From Granulosicoccus sp045110515 (GTDB taxonomy: Bacteria; Pseudomonadota; Gammaproteobacteria; Granulosicoccales; Granulosicoccaceae): DNA of 64,000 bases. Shown piece by piece: positions 7,777-16,328 of the stretch (position 1 is its first letter; each line of letters starts with the position of its first letter). Below the pieces are notes generated by a model that ran no database searches, was not told the origin of the DNA, and saw nothing but the letters and a program-made list of their open reading frames with translations. A program made the translations under genes and the position numbers. The DNA lies in assembly GCA_045110515.1 (NCBI GenBank), contig JBGCGD010000016.1, positions 113,213 to 177,212 on the forward strand, given 5' to 3'.

Positions 7777-9936
7777 TTAGGCAGCGACTAACTTTCTTGC
7801 GCGCTGCGTATGCCAAAGTACGAAGGAAATTAGAATGGCGCCAGCAATGTTATAGGTCCAAACCAACGGATAGAAAGCACCCATTGCACCTACGACAAGC
7901 AATGGATAATGCCAAACGGCCAATGGACCTTCTGAATAACGCTGAATAAGCACATTCAAAGCATACACACCAAACAATGCGAAACATCCCAAACGCACAA
8001 GATCAGGAAAAGGTGCTCCAATTAATGGCGTATACGCAAACATTAGCGGCACAATATATAAGCCCTTTGCGATTTTCCACGCCTCGACACCGGTAGCCAT
8101 AGGCTTAGAGCCCGCAATTCCTGCCGCTGTAAACGCAGCCAGGCAGACCGGTGGCGTGACGTTACTGTCTTGACTAAGCCAAAACACGATCATGTGTGCT
8201 GTGAGTAGGTACCCCGTCATAGCAACAGGATCAACCAGCAATGGACGTATGGCCACGGCCAGATCAAACGGCATGGTATTAAGAAGCTCGCGTGCCTCCC
8301 CCAAACTTAAACCTGCGCTAAGTTTTGCCGGAAGCTCAGGATCAACCAACATAAACATGGCCCCAACCCCCGGGTCAGAAATACCGCTAACCAGCTGTTG
8401 AACAATGACGGTGTCTGCAAGCATGCCCGCCAGCGCAGGCGCTGATAAAATCGACAGAACGATATAGGCGGCCGTTACAGGCAAGCCCATACCCAGCACC
8501 AATGAAGCAACCGTGATTAACGACAGGGCAACTAACAAAGAGCCCTGAGACCACTGAGCAATCATTAAGGCAAACGTGTTGGCTAGGCCGGACGTTGTTA
8601 CCGCATTATTAATAAGCCCGACAGCGACTAACAAAATGGCTGTCATAACCGACGTGCTAATACCCAGAGTTAGCGCTCTAGTGATGTTGCGTGGTCCCAT
8701 TTTGTTTGGCGTTACCCAACTCACCACAATAAGAGTGGCTATGGCAGTTGCCGCTGCATAGCTTGGCGTCTTGCCGGTAACCAACATGAACGTCATGATG
8801 GTCAGAGGTAGGACAAAATTGAGCAGTCCTGCCAGCATCTTCTTCTTATCAACGGCCGTGACTTGTTCAGTGCCAATGTGGTACTTCATTGCTTCAATTC
8901 GAACAATGAAAGCAACGGATAAAAAGTACAACAAAGCCGGTACTACAGATACCGCAACGATAGTGCTATACGGAATTCCGGTATAGCTTGCCATGACAAA
9001 AGCCCCTGCCCCCATGATAGGTGGCATTAGCTGCCCCCCGGTTGAGGAGGCGGCCTCGACCCCTGCGGCAAATTGCGGCCTGAACCCGTTGGACTTCATT
9101 AGTGGAATCGTTATTACACCTGTAGACGCTGTATTGGCAATGGCCGAACCCGATATTGTTCCGGTCAACGCTGATGAGATAACCGCTACAAATGCCGCAC
9201 CTCCTCTAAACCTTCCTGCAACGACTTTAGAAATTTCAATGACAAATTCAGATGCACCCGACACCACTAAAAATGCACCGAACACCATGAACAAGGTGAT
9301 GTTGCTTGAGGAGATAGTTGCGATGATCCCAAACATACCTTCATCGTTATAAAGGGATCGGAACAAGACATCGTCTAAGGGCAAACTTGCCGTTCTAAAA
9401 GCACCCGGCATCATTTTTCCCAGAAACAAGATGTAAGCGAGTGACGTAATAACCAGTATCGGAATGATCCAGCCGGTTAATCGGCGGGTTAGTTCGATAA
9501 CACCCACAATGACGATAAAACCGGCAATCCAATCTAAAGGACCAAACTGCCACGGTAAGCCGGTTTCAGCCAGGGTCCTTTCGTAGATACCGTTTTCCGC
9601 ATGTGCGATCCAAAGCGATGACAATGCGATGGCGATACCAAATAGTAAATTAGCAATAAGTGAAAATCGCGTTTGTTTTCCGCGAGAAAACGTACGGGTT
9701 GTTACCGCCCCTAAAAACGCAAAGCCCCCGAAGTGGATTGCGTTTTGCCATAAACCGGGCTCATTTAAAAAGACGTTGGTAGCAACATGCCATATCGCAA
9801 AAAGACTGATAAGCACAACACCAAAGGCCCAGGGCCAAAGGTGTTGAGACGCGTAGTCTAGAGAGAACAGTTTAGAGCGAACATCGTAATCGCTGGAGTC
9901 CGAAACACTGTCAGGTGCTGTTTTTAAATCACTCAT
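7777..9936 (-). CDS. TRAP transporter fused permease (DctQM), TAXI family
   Basis: This inner-membrane secondary transporter subunit has 719 residues. It fuses the small four-helix DctQ-like part at the N-terminus to the large DctM-like part, an arrangement typical of TAXI-type TRAP systems. The DctM half shows the repeated GFVIEISKVVAGRFRGGAA-like and GISDPGVGAMFMLV-like re-entrant regions, plus ASTGGQLMPPIMGAGAF, a hallmark of TAXI permeases. It uses a sodium or proton gradient and receives substrate from the TAXI binding protein encoded just upstream. The two genes are separated by 227 bases with a strong stem-loop (10119-10147). Substrates of TAXI systems are mostly unknown; glutamate and other organic acids are known examples in the family. 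Confidence 0.94.
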   Translation of the reverse strand: MSDLKTAPDSVSDSSDYDVRSKLFSLDYASQHLWPWAFGVVLISLFAIWHVATNVFLNEPGLWQNAIHFGGFAFLGAVTTRTFSRGKQTRFSLIANLLFGIAIALSSLWIAHAENGIYERTLAETGLPWQFGPLDWIAGFIVIVGVIELTRRLTGWIIPILVITSLAYILFLGKMMPGAFRTASLPLDDVLFRSLYNDEGMFGIIATISSSNITLFMVFGAFLVVSGASEFVIEISKVVAGRFRGGAAFVAVISSALTGTISGSAIANTASTGVITIPLMKSNGFRPQFAAGVEAASSTGGQLMPPIMGAGAFVMASYTGIPYSTIVAVSVVPALLYFLSVAFIVRIEAMKYHIGTEQVTAVDKKKMLAGLLNFVLPLTIMTFMLVTGKTPSYAAATAIATLIVVSWVTPNKMGPRNITRALTLGISTSVMTAILLVAVGLINNAVTTSGLANTFALMIAQWSQGSLLVALSLITVASLVLGMGLPVTAAYIVLSILSAPALAGMLADTVIVQQLVSGISDPGVGAMFMLVDPELPAKLSAGLSLGEARELLNTMPFDLAVAIRPLLVDPVAMTGYLLTAHMIVFWLSQDSNVTPPVCLAAFTAAGIAGSKPMATGVEAWKIAKGLYIVPLMFAYTPLIGAPFPDLVRLGCFALFGVYALNVLIQRYSEGPLAVWHYPLLVVGAMGAFYPLVWTYNIAGAILISFVLWHTQRARKLVAA

Positions 9937-10118
9937 GGTTCAACGTTACCCGTCCAGAGAAAAAATCTACAACAGCCGAAACCAAAACCTTCGTCGCGGG
10001 CTGTCATTCAGAATTTGGAAAAAAGCCCCTCCACATCAGGGAGGGCATCTCGATTGCTATTTACAGGGATATAGCAAGAGTTAATGCAGTTAGACTGCTT
10101 TACAAATGAATTAGCGAA

Positions 10119-10147
10119 GCTAGCTGGAGAAGATATCTCCAGCTAGC
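10119..10147 (-). terminator. Perfect 12-bp stem-loop between TAXI binding protein and TRAP permease
   Basis: GCTAGCTGGAGA and TCTCCAGCTAGC pair perfectly around a five-base loop. It begins 16 bases after the binding-protein stop. On the transcribed strand it is followed by TTCGCTAATTC, so it has no strong U-run. The likely role is partial termination or 3' protection, so that the periplasmic binding protein outnumbers the permease. Confidence 0.65.
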
Positions 10148-10163
10148 GTTTCAAGGCTAAGTA

Positions 10164-11171
10164 TTACTGAGCCATCAAGCGCTCAGGAACCTCAAGACCC
10201 ACTTCTTCGTAGTATCGAGCAGCACCAGGGTGCAAAGGTACGGGCAAACCAGCCATAGCTGCATCGATATTCATCGCTTTAGTCGCAGGATGAATGGCCT
10301 GTAGGAACGGAAGATTTTCGTAGATAGTCTTCGTTAACTTGTACACGTGATCTTCGTCAACATCAGCACTAACCGCCAGGAAGTTAGGCTGGGCAATAGT
10401 CGTTACGTCTTCGCTCTGACCAGGGTAAGTACCCGCAGCAATGGTGTAAGGCGTCCAAAGGTTACGACCACCATCCATCTTTGCGGCTTCTTCTTCATTG
10501 ACGTTCAATAACGTGAACTTGCCTTCGTTGGTTGACATTAACTTTGTGATGGCACTGGTTGGTGGACCTGAAGGAAAACCACCACCAACAGCTTGGCCAT
10601 TGGCCATAGCATCAACAGATGGACCGTAACCGGCATAGATAAATTCAAAATCTGAATCGAAATCGACTCCCATGCCCGACATCAATACTTTGTTAGAACC
10701 TAAAGTACCTGAATTCTCTTTACCCATGGCGACCGCCTTGCCTTTCGCCGCCATCATGTCACTCACGGTTCCGCCATCAACCAGGTCGTTGGACAGAATA
10801 AATTGCTCGACATTTTGCCAAAGCATAGAGATAGAACGCATATTCTCCTGAGGCTCCGACACAGGCCCAGTTCCGGTGGCAGCATACGAGCCGTAAAGGC
10901 CCTGCAAGATGGCAAACTGAGCAGTACCCGCAGCCAGTGCCTGTACGTTTGCACCCGAGCCTGCTGAGTTAACCGCAGTCAGACTGAATTTTTCTTTGGG
11001 CAGCAATTTCACTTTTGAGAGTGTGGCGATCGCAGTACCCACTGGGTGGTACGTTCCACCTGTGGAAGCTGTGTTCAACACATAGTCATTGTCCTGGGCT
11101 TGTGCCAGTGGCATTCCCAGTGTCATGGCGAGCACCGCGCCTATCGCGGTGGACTTAAAAATCGGTTTCAT
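10164..11171 (-). CDS. TAXI family TRAP transporter solute-binding protein
   Basis: This periplasmic binding protein of 335 residues captures an organic-acid-like ligand for the fused TRAP permease. The signal peptide ends at AQA near residue 25. The mature N-terminus LNTASTGGTYHPVGTAIA and the following SAGSGANVQALAAGTAQFAILQ are the family hallmark of TAXI proteins. The gene follows the two-component regulator pair on the same strand with a 205-base gap that should hold its promoter. A direct repeat of the type CATCGCACC/CATCACGCACC lies at about 11293-11313 in that gap and could be a regulator site. The ligand is unknown. Confidence 0.94.
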   Translation of the reverse strand: MKPIFKSTAIGAVLAMTLGMPLAQAQDNDYVLNTASTGGTYHPVGTAIATLSKVKLLPKEKFSLTAVNSAGSGANVQALAAGTAQFAILQGLYGSYAATGTGPVSEPQENMRSISMLWQNVEQFILSNDLVDGGTVSDMMAAKGKAVAMGKENSGTLGSNKVLMSGMGVDFDSDFEFIYAGYGPSVDAMANGQAVGGGFPSGPPTSAITKLMSTNEGKFTLLNVNEEEAAKMDGGRNLWTPYTIAAGTYPGQSEDVTTIAQPNFLAVSADVDEDHVYKLTKTIYENLPFLQAIHPATKAMNIDAAMAGLPVPLHPGAARYYEEVGLEVPERLMAQ

Positions 11172-11376
11172 TCAATTCTCCAAATTGGTGTTCAAGCAAC
11201 TATCGCTTGTCACACTAGTCTCGCCACATAAGCGGACTATTGCAACAGAACTTAACCATATGATTTTCATGGAGAATTCTAAAAGGTCGTTCGCATCGCA
11301 CCCATCACGCACCGTAAACCGGCGAATTTCTGCCAATTTAGTACAGCGTTCACACAATGCCTTGAGGCAACGCAAC

Positions 11377-11985
11377 TCAGCTATGAGTCTGTCGAGTGAT
11401 ACCCAACCGGCGCATCTTATCGTTCAGGGTTCGTCGGTTTATCTTCAGTGATTCGATGACGCGCCCCATATGCCCGTCATGCTTCATGAGGCTCTCTTCA
11501 ATAAGCAGCTTTTCATAGGCTAGGACTCGATATCGGAACGGTTCTGAATCGCTGTTGATATCAACATGCAAGGCACGCGTATCAATGGTGCCGTCGTAGC
11601 GGTGCTCCAGAGCTTGGAGCGTTGAGAGCAAATGCTCAGGCTCTACCGGTTTTTCCAGAAAATCTACTGCCCCCAACCGCATGGCTGCGACAACATCCGC
11701 AACCGTTGCAAAACCTGAGAAGAATACAACCGGGATGAGCGGGCGAATAATACGCGCCTGCGCCGTAAACTCCAGCCCACTGGTACCGGGCATTCGCAAA
11801 TCCGTAACAATGGCATCTATTCGATCGGCTTTAAGCCTTTCTAGAGCAATTTCCGCAGAATCTGCGATAACAACGTCAATAAGATTAAGCCTTAAGAATC
11901 GTGCATTAGCGCCAAGCACATCTAGATCATCATCGACCAACAGAATGGTGAAAGGTGATTCAGGCTGAGGTTTTTTCTCTTTCAT
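11377..11985 (-). CDS. DctD-like response regulator without an AAA+ domain
   Basis: This two-component response regulator has 202 residues. The receiver domain (1-120) has the acidic pair VDDD, phosphoacceptor Asp62 in VTDLRMPG, and Lys in LEKPVE. The C-terminus (about 150-200) is a Fis-type helix-turn-helix: EESLMKHDGHMGRVIESL then INRRTLNDKMRRLGI, very like the end of DctD. The sigma54-activating AAA+ domain that normally lies between them is absent, so it resembles RegA/ActR in layout. The start is at 11985, where the ATGA overlap with the kinase stop shows translational coupling. It probably controls the TRAP genes that follow, by sigma70-type activation or repression. Confidence 0.9.
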   Translation of the reverse strand: MKEKKPQPESPFTILLVDDDLDVLGANARFLRLNLIDVVIADSAEIALERLKADRIDAIVTDLRMPGTSGLEFTAQARIIRPLIPVVFFSGFATVADVVAAMRLGAVDFLEKPVEPEHLLSTLQALEHRYDGTIDTRALHVDINSDSEPFRYRVLAYEKLLIEESLMKHDGHMGRVIESLKINRRTLNDKMRRLGITRQTHS

Positions 11986-13730
11986 ACATTTTTGTGAGCA
12001 ACAACGCCTGTCAACGGCAGACGCAATTCGAAACAACTCCCCTTCTCCCTACCGGAGTACAGAAGTTCACCACCATGATCAGATGCAATTTGACGAGCAA
12101 TGGTCAATCCCAGCCCCAGGCCATCATTTTGTTGTCTAGTCGTGACGAAGGGTTCAAACAGTGTCTCCTGCATAGCGTCCGTGATCCCGGCACCGTTATC
12201 TGACACCGCAATAATGAAACGCTGCTTGTTATCGATGTCAACAGTACCTTGAGGCAAAAGAAGCTCTACCGACAGCGCCACCATTGGCGACTCAACTTTA
12301 AGTACGGCATCAAACGCGTTGTACAGTAGATTTAACAACGCTTGCTGGATAAGAACCTCGTCACCCAATACTCGCATCTCGAAGGAGGACTCTGAAACAA
12401 CCAAATATTGTGAGACCGCTGGACGTTCGCGTTTTATAGTCGTTGTGACATCGTTGACCACTCTACCCACATCGAAGGGCGAAAACTGCGCATCGTTCTT
12501 CCGTGCCAAACTCCTTAAACTACTAATGACGCGGCCAATTCTTTTAGTTGTTCTATCACTATCAATAACAATTTGTTCAATTTCTTGAGGATCAGCGTTA
12601 CGCTGTTCGATCATTGTGCGTAATGAGGCAAGGTTAAGCCTTAAGCTAGCTAATGGCTGATTTATCTCATGATTAATAGCACCGGACATTCTTCCCAGCA
12701 TGGCAAAGTTTGATTCTGAAATGAGTCGCTGCTGCGCGCGTTCCAATTCTTCGGTTCTCAGCAACACCTTCTCTTCTAGCTCTTGCGAAGTTCTCTGTTC
12801 GGCTAGTACCAATTTTCTCTGCTGCTGATAAAGCCGCATTAATAAAAATGCGATTAAACAAATAGACGCAATGGCTGCGGCCAATATGAGCGCACTGTTT
12901 CGTGTTGACTCTTCATCAATCACTGTTATTAGACGCCATGGTTCCGTCTCTAACGCCTCGCTAAACAGGAAATACGTTTTGCCACTCTGGCCCTCAATAC
13001 TCGCCCGCGCGATAGCATGATTATCCAGCTTGTTAAGCGCAGATGCGCGCAATTCATATCGACGCTCTTTTGCAAGCTGATCTTTTTGAGCCACTGACAT
13101 AGGTGCGGTGGGCGTGTAGAGCAGGTCCTGCCTGGTGGACAAAATCACACCACCAAATTCATCAACCACCAGTGAGTCATATAGCAGCGTGTCCCAGGCA
13201 TCGACCAGAACATCCAGCGATACCTTGGCAACAACAACACCCACGACCGATAAGTTTTCAGTAACCGGCTCTGCAATGAAATATCCCGGAATACCTGTCG
13301 TTGCACCAACGGCAAAGAAAGTTGCACTGCTCCCCTTAACGGCGTTTTTAAAATACGGCCTGAATGAGTAATTAATGCCGACAAAGCTTAAGGAATCAGA
13401 CCAATTGCTTGACGCGATGGTTAAGCCTGTTCGGTCCAGCAAAAAAGCAACATCTAAACCACTGTCCTGTCGAGTTCTTTGCAACCTTCTGTTGGCCGCC
13501 TCAATACTCTTTGCGGATGTCCCTACCAGTGCCTGCCTGATTTCTACATCTTCTGACAACAACTTGGGGATGAAGGAGAATTGCGTGAGCTGCCGATCAA
13601 GATCAGCCAATTGGGCACTTTGCCGCCTTTGCTGTGTCTCTTGCAGCTCAGCGACGGTATAGGAAAGGCTAAGCTGCCATAAAAACACCAAAGCCAAGCC
13701 TGTGCAAACCCATTTAATTACGCTGCGCAA
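11982..13730 (-). CDS. DctB-like sensor histidine kinase
   Basis: This inner-membrane sensor kinase has 582 residues. It has a first membrane segment near residues 5-24, a periplasmic dCache-type sensor with SFRPYFKNAVKGSSATFFAVG, a second membrane segment near residues 280-300, and a coiled coil. The HisKA domain has the phosphorylated His at about 354 in INHEINQPLASLRLN, and the HATPase domain shows DNGAGI and GLGLGLTIARQI. The layout and the sensor motif match DctB, which senses C4-dicarboxylates. The apparent start is a TTG at 13730 with AGGGA upstream. It is coupled to the response regulator, and the pair lies directly before the TAXI-TRAP genes, so it probably senses the transported compound. 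Confidence 0.92.
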   Translation of the reverse strand: MRSVIKWVCTGLALVFLWQLSLSYTVAELQETQQRRQSAQLADLDRQLTQFSFIPKLLSEDVEIRQALVGTSAKSIEAANRRLQRTRQDSGLDVAFLLDRTGLTIASSNWSDSLSFVGINYSFRPYFKNAVKGSSATFFAVGATTGIPGYFIAEPVTENLSVVGVVVAKVSLDVLVDAWDTLLYDSLVVDEFGGVILSTRQDLLYTPTAPMSVAQKDQLAKERRYELRASALNKLDNHAIARASIEGQSGKTYFLFSEALETEPWRLITVIDEESTRNSALILAAAIASICLIAFLLMRLYQQQRKLVLAEQRTSQELEEKVLLRTEELERAQQRLISESNFAMLGRMSGAINHEINQPLASLRLNLASLRTMIEQRNADPQEIEQIVIDSDRTTKRIGRVISSLRSLARKNDAQFSPFDVGRVVNDVTTTIKRERPAVSQYLVVSESSFEMRVLGDEVLIQQALLNLLYNAFDAVLKVESPMVALSVELLLPQGTVDIDNKQRFIIAVSDNGAGITDAMQETLFEPFVTTRQQNDGLGLGLTIARQIASDHGGELLYSGREKGSCFELRLPLTGVVAHKNV

Positions 13731-13772
13731 AAGGCCAATCCCTAGCGGTGGATCTACCCGAAAAACAGAATA

Positions 13773-14036
13773 CTAATTGGATTGATCAGATGTTGGTTCA
13801 TCGCCCTCAAGCAGCGCAATACGTTCTTCGAGCATCTTAAGTTGCTTACGGGTGCTAAGCAGAACCTGGGTTTGAACATCAAACTCCTCGCGAGTCACCA
13901 AATCGAGTTTCCCCAAAGCACTCTGCAACGTCGCCTTTGCATTTTGCTCAAAGTCATCTTTCATATCCGAGACGCCGGGCGGCAAAAGTTTACCAAGCGT
14001 ATTGGAAATATCGTCAAAAACACGTGCATCAATCAT
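13773..14036 (-). CDS. ubiK: Ubiquinone biosynthesis accessory factor UbiK (YqiC, BMFP family)
   Basis: This 87-residue protein has an N-terminal amphipathic part (MIDARVFDDISNTLGKLLP) and a C-terminal coiled coil (TQVLLSTRKQLKMLEERIALLE), the standard YqiC/UbiK layout. UbiK forms a trimer-like complex with UbiJ, binds lipids and supports aerobic ubiquinone synthesis. It is divergent from glnK, an arrangement known from Pseudomonas and relatives. No good ribosome site precedes the ATG at 14036; the bases CCTCCT directly upstream are anti-Shine-Dalgarno-like. Confidence 0.93.
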   Translation of the reverse strand: MIDARVFDDISNTLGKLLPPGVSDMKDDFEQNAKATLQSALGKLDLVTREEFDVQTQVLLSTRKQLKMLEERIALLEGDEPTSDQSN

Positions 14037-14221
14037 AGGAGGCTCATTTCAAGGGTCGAGGTATAGGCGGCTACACCTATACCTAGTGATTTTCAATGCC
14101 AATACTTTACGCCATTTAGCCTTCTCTGGATGGGCAACAACCGTCAAAGCACCCTGTCCGTGCCACAACTCTGCCCATCGGTTTTCAAAGAAAGAGGCGG
14201 GTTTTGGCACAAGCTCATCTC

Positions 14222-14236
14222 GCACCATTTAAGAGC
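14222..14236 (+). promoter_or_regulatory. Degenerate NtrC-like site upstream of glnK
   Basis: GCAC, seven bases, then GAGC matches half of the NtrC dyad (GCAC-N7-GTGC). It lies exactly 32 bases, about three helical turns, upstream of the better site at 14254, the kind of same-face spacing seen at glnA. Confidence 0.35.
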
Positions 14237-14253
14237 GCATTGAACAATACCGA

Positions 14254-14268
14254 GCACTGAAAGGGTGC
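14254..14268 (+). promoter_or_regulatory. Candidate NtrC-binding site for glnK-amtB
   Basis: GCACTGAAAGGGTGC fits the NtrC dyad GCAC-N7-GTGC in both half-sites. It is about 98 bases upstream of the start point predicted from the sigma54 promoter at 14333, within the usual activator range. Confidence 0.65.
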
Positions 14269-14332
14269 AGTCACAGGAACTACAACCCGGTTAGAAACAC
14301 CTAATTTATTGTTTTTATTGATTTATTCTGTA

Positions 14333-14348
14333 TGGCACGCATGATGTA
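14333..14348 (+). promoter_or_regulatory. Candidate sigma54 promoter of glnK-amtB
   Basis: TGGCACG is a perfect -24 element. Four bases later ATGTA is a weak -12 element, with GT instead of GC at the key position. The distance between the two dinucleotides (12 bases from GG to GT) is correct. The predicted start point is near 14359, 31 bases before the glnK ATG. Confidence 0.65.
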
Positions 14349-14389
14349 ACTCCCATGGGCATATCAACCTCAAAACAGGGATCTGCACC

Positions 14390-14728
14390 ATGAAACTAGT
14401 TACGGCAATCATTAAGCCTTTCAAGCTGGAGGATGTACGAGAAGCACTCTCAAACATCGGCGTGAAAGGTATGACCGTCACTGAAGTCAAAGGCTTCGGA
14501 AGACAAAAAGGACATACAGAACTTTACCGAGGCGCTGAATACGTCGTCGATTTCATACCGAAAACGAAAATCGAAATCGGCATTGATGACGATCAGCTGG
14601 ACTCGGTCTTGGAAGCGATTAGCGAGGCCGCCGGCTCAGGAAAAATCGGTGACGGAAAAATATTTGTCACAACACTTGAGCGTGCCATCAGGATTCGTAC
14701 CAACGAAACCGGACCAGTGGCTCTTTAA
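14390..14728 (+). CDS. glnK: PII nitrogen regulatory protein GlnK
   Basis: This trimeric PII signal protein has 112 residues. It senses 2-oxoglutarate and ATP/ADP and plugs AmtB when nitrogen is plentiful. The T-loop (residues 37-55) contains the uridylylation site Tyr51, after GHTELYRGAE. The C-terminal signature GDGKIFVTTLERAIRIRT is intact. AGGGA lies a few bases upstream of the ATG. It is followed after 39 bases by amtB, the standard pair, and preceded by a sigma54 promoter and NtrC sites, so expression should rise on nitrogen limitation. Confidence 0.97.
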   Translation: MKLVTAIIKPFKLEDVREALSNIGVKGMTVTEVKGFGRQKGHTELYRGAEYVVDFIPKTKIEIGIDDDQLDSVLEAISEAAGSGKIGDGKIFVTTLERAIRIRTNETGPVAL

Positions 14729-14767
14729 CAAACGCTTATCAAACAAACACAAAAATAGAGAGAGACA

Positions 14768-16018
14768 ATGGAACAACTTGCCGAACTGAGCTACGCGCTC
14801 GATACTTTTTACTTTCTGATGTCCGGTGCGCTGGTCATGTGGATGGCCTGCGGATTTGCAATGCTTGAAGCAGGCATGGTCCGCTCCAAGAATACAGCTG
14901 AGATACTCACCAAGAACATCGCCCTATATGCACTGGCTTGCATTATGTACATGCTCGTCGGCTACAACTTAATGTACCCAAGCGAAACGATTAGCCAATA
15001 CATCCCAGGCTTGAGCTTCCTACTAGGTGCTGAAAACACCACTGAAGCTTTTCAGGCAGGTGGGGATGACGCACCTTACTACTCAGCACGCTCCGACTTT
15101 TTCTTTCAGGTCGTGTTCGTCGCAGCTGGTATGTCCATCGTATCCGGTGCTGTTGCTGAGCGAATGAAGCTATGGTCTTTCTTGTTGTTTGCAGCCGTCT
15201 TTACATCCGTTATTTATCCTATCCAGGGCTTCTGGAAATGGGGCGGTGGTTGGTTAGCCGATGCAAACTTCCAGGATTTCGCAGGATCAGGTGTCGTACA
15301 CATGTGTGGTGCAGCAGCAGCTCTGGCAGGTGTGTTGTTACTCGGCGCTCGAAAAGGCAAGTATGGCCCTAATGGCGAAGTGAACCCTATTCCGGGCGCT
15401 AACATGCCTCTGGCAACACTCGGCACGTTTATCTTGTGGATGGGTTGGTTCGGTTTTAACGGCGGTTCGGAACTCAAGGTCTCGAACTTTGATGAAGCGA
15501 ATGCGGTATCGGCAATTTTCGTTAACACCAACATGGCAGCAGCCGGTGGTGTAATTGCGGCGATACTCACTGTTCGTGTGCTCTGGGGCAAGGCTGATTT
15601 AACGATGGCACTGAACGGAGCACTGGCAGGTCTGGTTGCTATCACTGCAGAACCTCTAGCACCTAGTCCGTTAGCGGCAACTTTGATCGGTGCGACAGGT
15701 GGCATCCTGGTTGTATTCTCCATTATTACATTGGATAAACTGAAGATCGATGACCCTGTCGGAGCAATTTCAGTACACGGTGTCGTCGGTATGCTCGGCC
15801 TAATGCTGGTTCCATTGACCAATGGCGATGCAACATTCGGTGCCCAGCTTCTCGGTCTTGGAGCAATCTTTATCTGGACGTTTGGCACTAGCTTAGTGGT
15901 CTGGTTCATCATCAAGATGATCATGGGAATCAGAGTCAGCGAAGAGGAAGAGTACGAAGGCGTAGATATCTCCGAATGTGGTATCGAAGCCTACCCGGAA
16001 TTCTCAGGTCGTAGCTAG
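14768..16018 (+). CDS. amtB: Ammonium transporter AmtB
   Basis: This inner-membrane ammonium channel has 416 residues and about 11 helices. The twin histidines of the pore are visible in GVVHMCGAAAA and SVHGVVGM, and the conserved Asp sits in DFAGSGVVH. The C-terminal tail RVSEEEEYEGVDISECG is the part that contacts GlnK. There is no obvious cleaved signal peptide; the protein begins almost directly with the first helix. It is co-transcribed with glnK and ends at a strong GC hairpin (16040-16072). Confidence 0.97.
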   Translation: MEQLAELSYALDTFYFLMSGALVMWMACGFAMLEAGMVRSKNTAEILTKNIALYALACIMYMLVGYNLMYPSETISQYIPGLSFLLGAENTTEAFQAGGDDAPYYSARSDFFFQVVFVAAGMSIVSGAVAERMKLWSFLLFAAVFTSVIYPIQGFWKWGGGWLADANFQDFAGSGVVHMCGAAAALAGVLLLGARKGKYGPNGEVNPIPGANMPLATLGTFILWMGWFGFNGGSELKVSNFDEANAVSAIFVNTNMAAAGGVIAAILTVRVLWGKADLTMALNGALAGLVAITAEPLAPSPLAATLIGATGGILVVFSIITLDKLKIDDPVGAISVHGVVGMLGLMLVPLTNGDATFGAQLLGLGAIFIWTFGTSLVVWFIIKMIMGIRVSEEEEYEGVDISECGIEAYPEFSGRS

Positions 16019-16328
16019 TAGAGTATTTGTTAAACGCGTAACCCCGGCCTACCAGCTAGCCTGGCCGGGGTTTACGCCCCTCCTTCCAAGCACTGAGTGA
16101 ACACACACCAGCTGCACAGGATTTGCTCTAACAGAACCTAGCAAATCCCTTTTAAATTCAATTGCTTAATTGTTACCAGAGGCTTAAACAAGCCGTCAGA
16201 CTCAGCATTGAACCCCACCTGAGAACACACCAAGTCTAAAGACTACTTATCGCATTGGCGATATAGGCTTTATGACTCTATTCGCATTAGTAGGCTGCCT
16301 GATCATTGCAGGCGAAATTCGTTTTCAG
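16019..16328. other. Intergenic region between amtB and yaaA
   Basis: The two genes converge here. Apart from the amtB terminator at 16040-16072 I see no gene. An inverted-repeat motif AGTCTAAAGACTA at 16233-16245 recurs at 25952-25964. Confidence 0.5.
16040..16072 (+). terminator. Terminator after amtB
   Basis: AACCCCGGCC and GGCCGGGGTT pair over ten bases around a 13-base loop, 21 bases after the amtB stop. The downstream T-run is short (TTTACG). Confidence 0.75.

Larger units (their letters stand above)
14037..14389. other. Divergent regulatory region between ubiK and glnK
   Basis: No gene is supported here. The right half holds the candidate NtrC sites and sigma54 promoter of glnK-amtB, listed separately. 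The left half should contain the ubiK promoter; no clear -35/-10 pair stands out. Confidence 0.55.

Noticed and set aside
11172..11375. 67-codon frame between the response regulator and the TAXI binding protein
   Set aside because: It fills the expected promoter region, has no ribosome site and an unlikely, Cys-rich composition.
11290..11376. Possible sigma54 promoter upstream of the TAXI binding protein (TGGCAG then CGCC)
   Set aside because: Spacing between the GG and GC elements is one base short and the -12 element is poor.
15214..15924. 236-codon open frame on the minus strand across amtB
   Set aside because: It lies entirely antisense to a clear amtB gene and its translation has no domain-like pattern.
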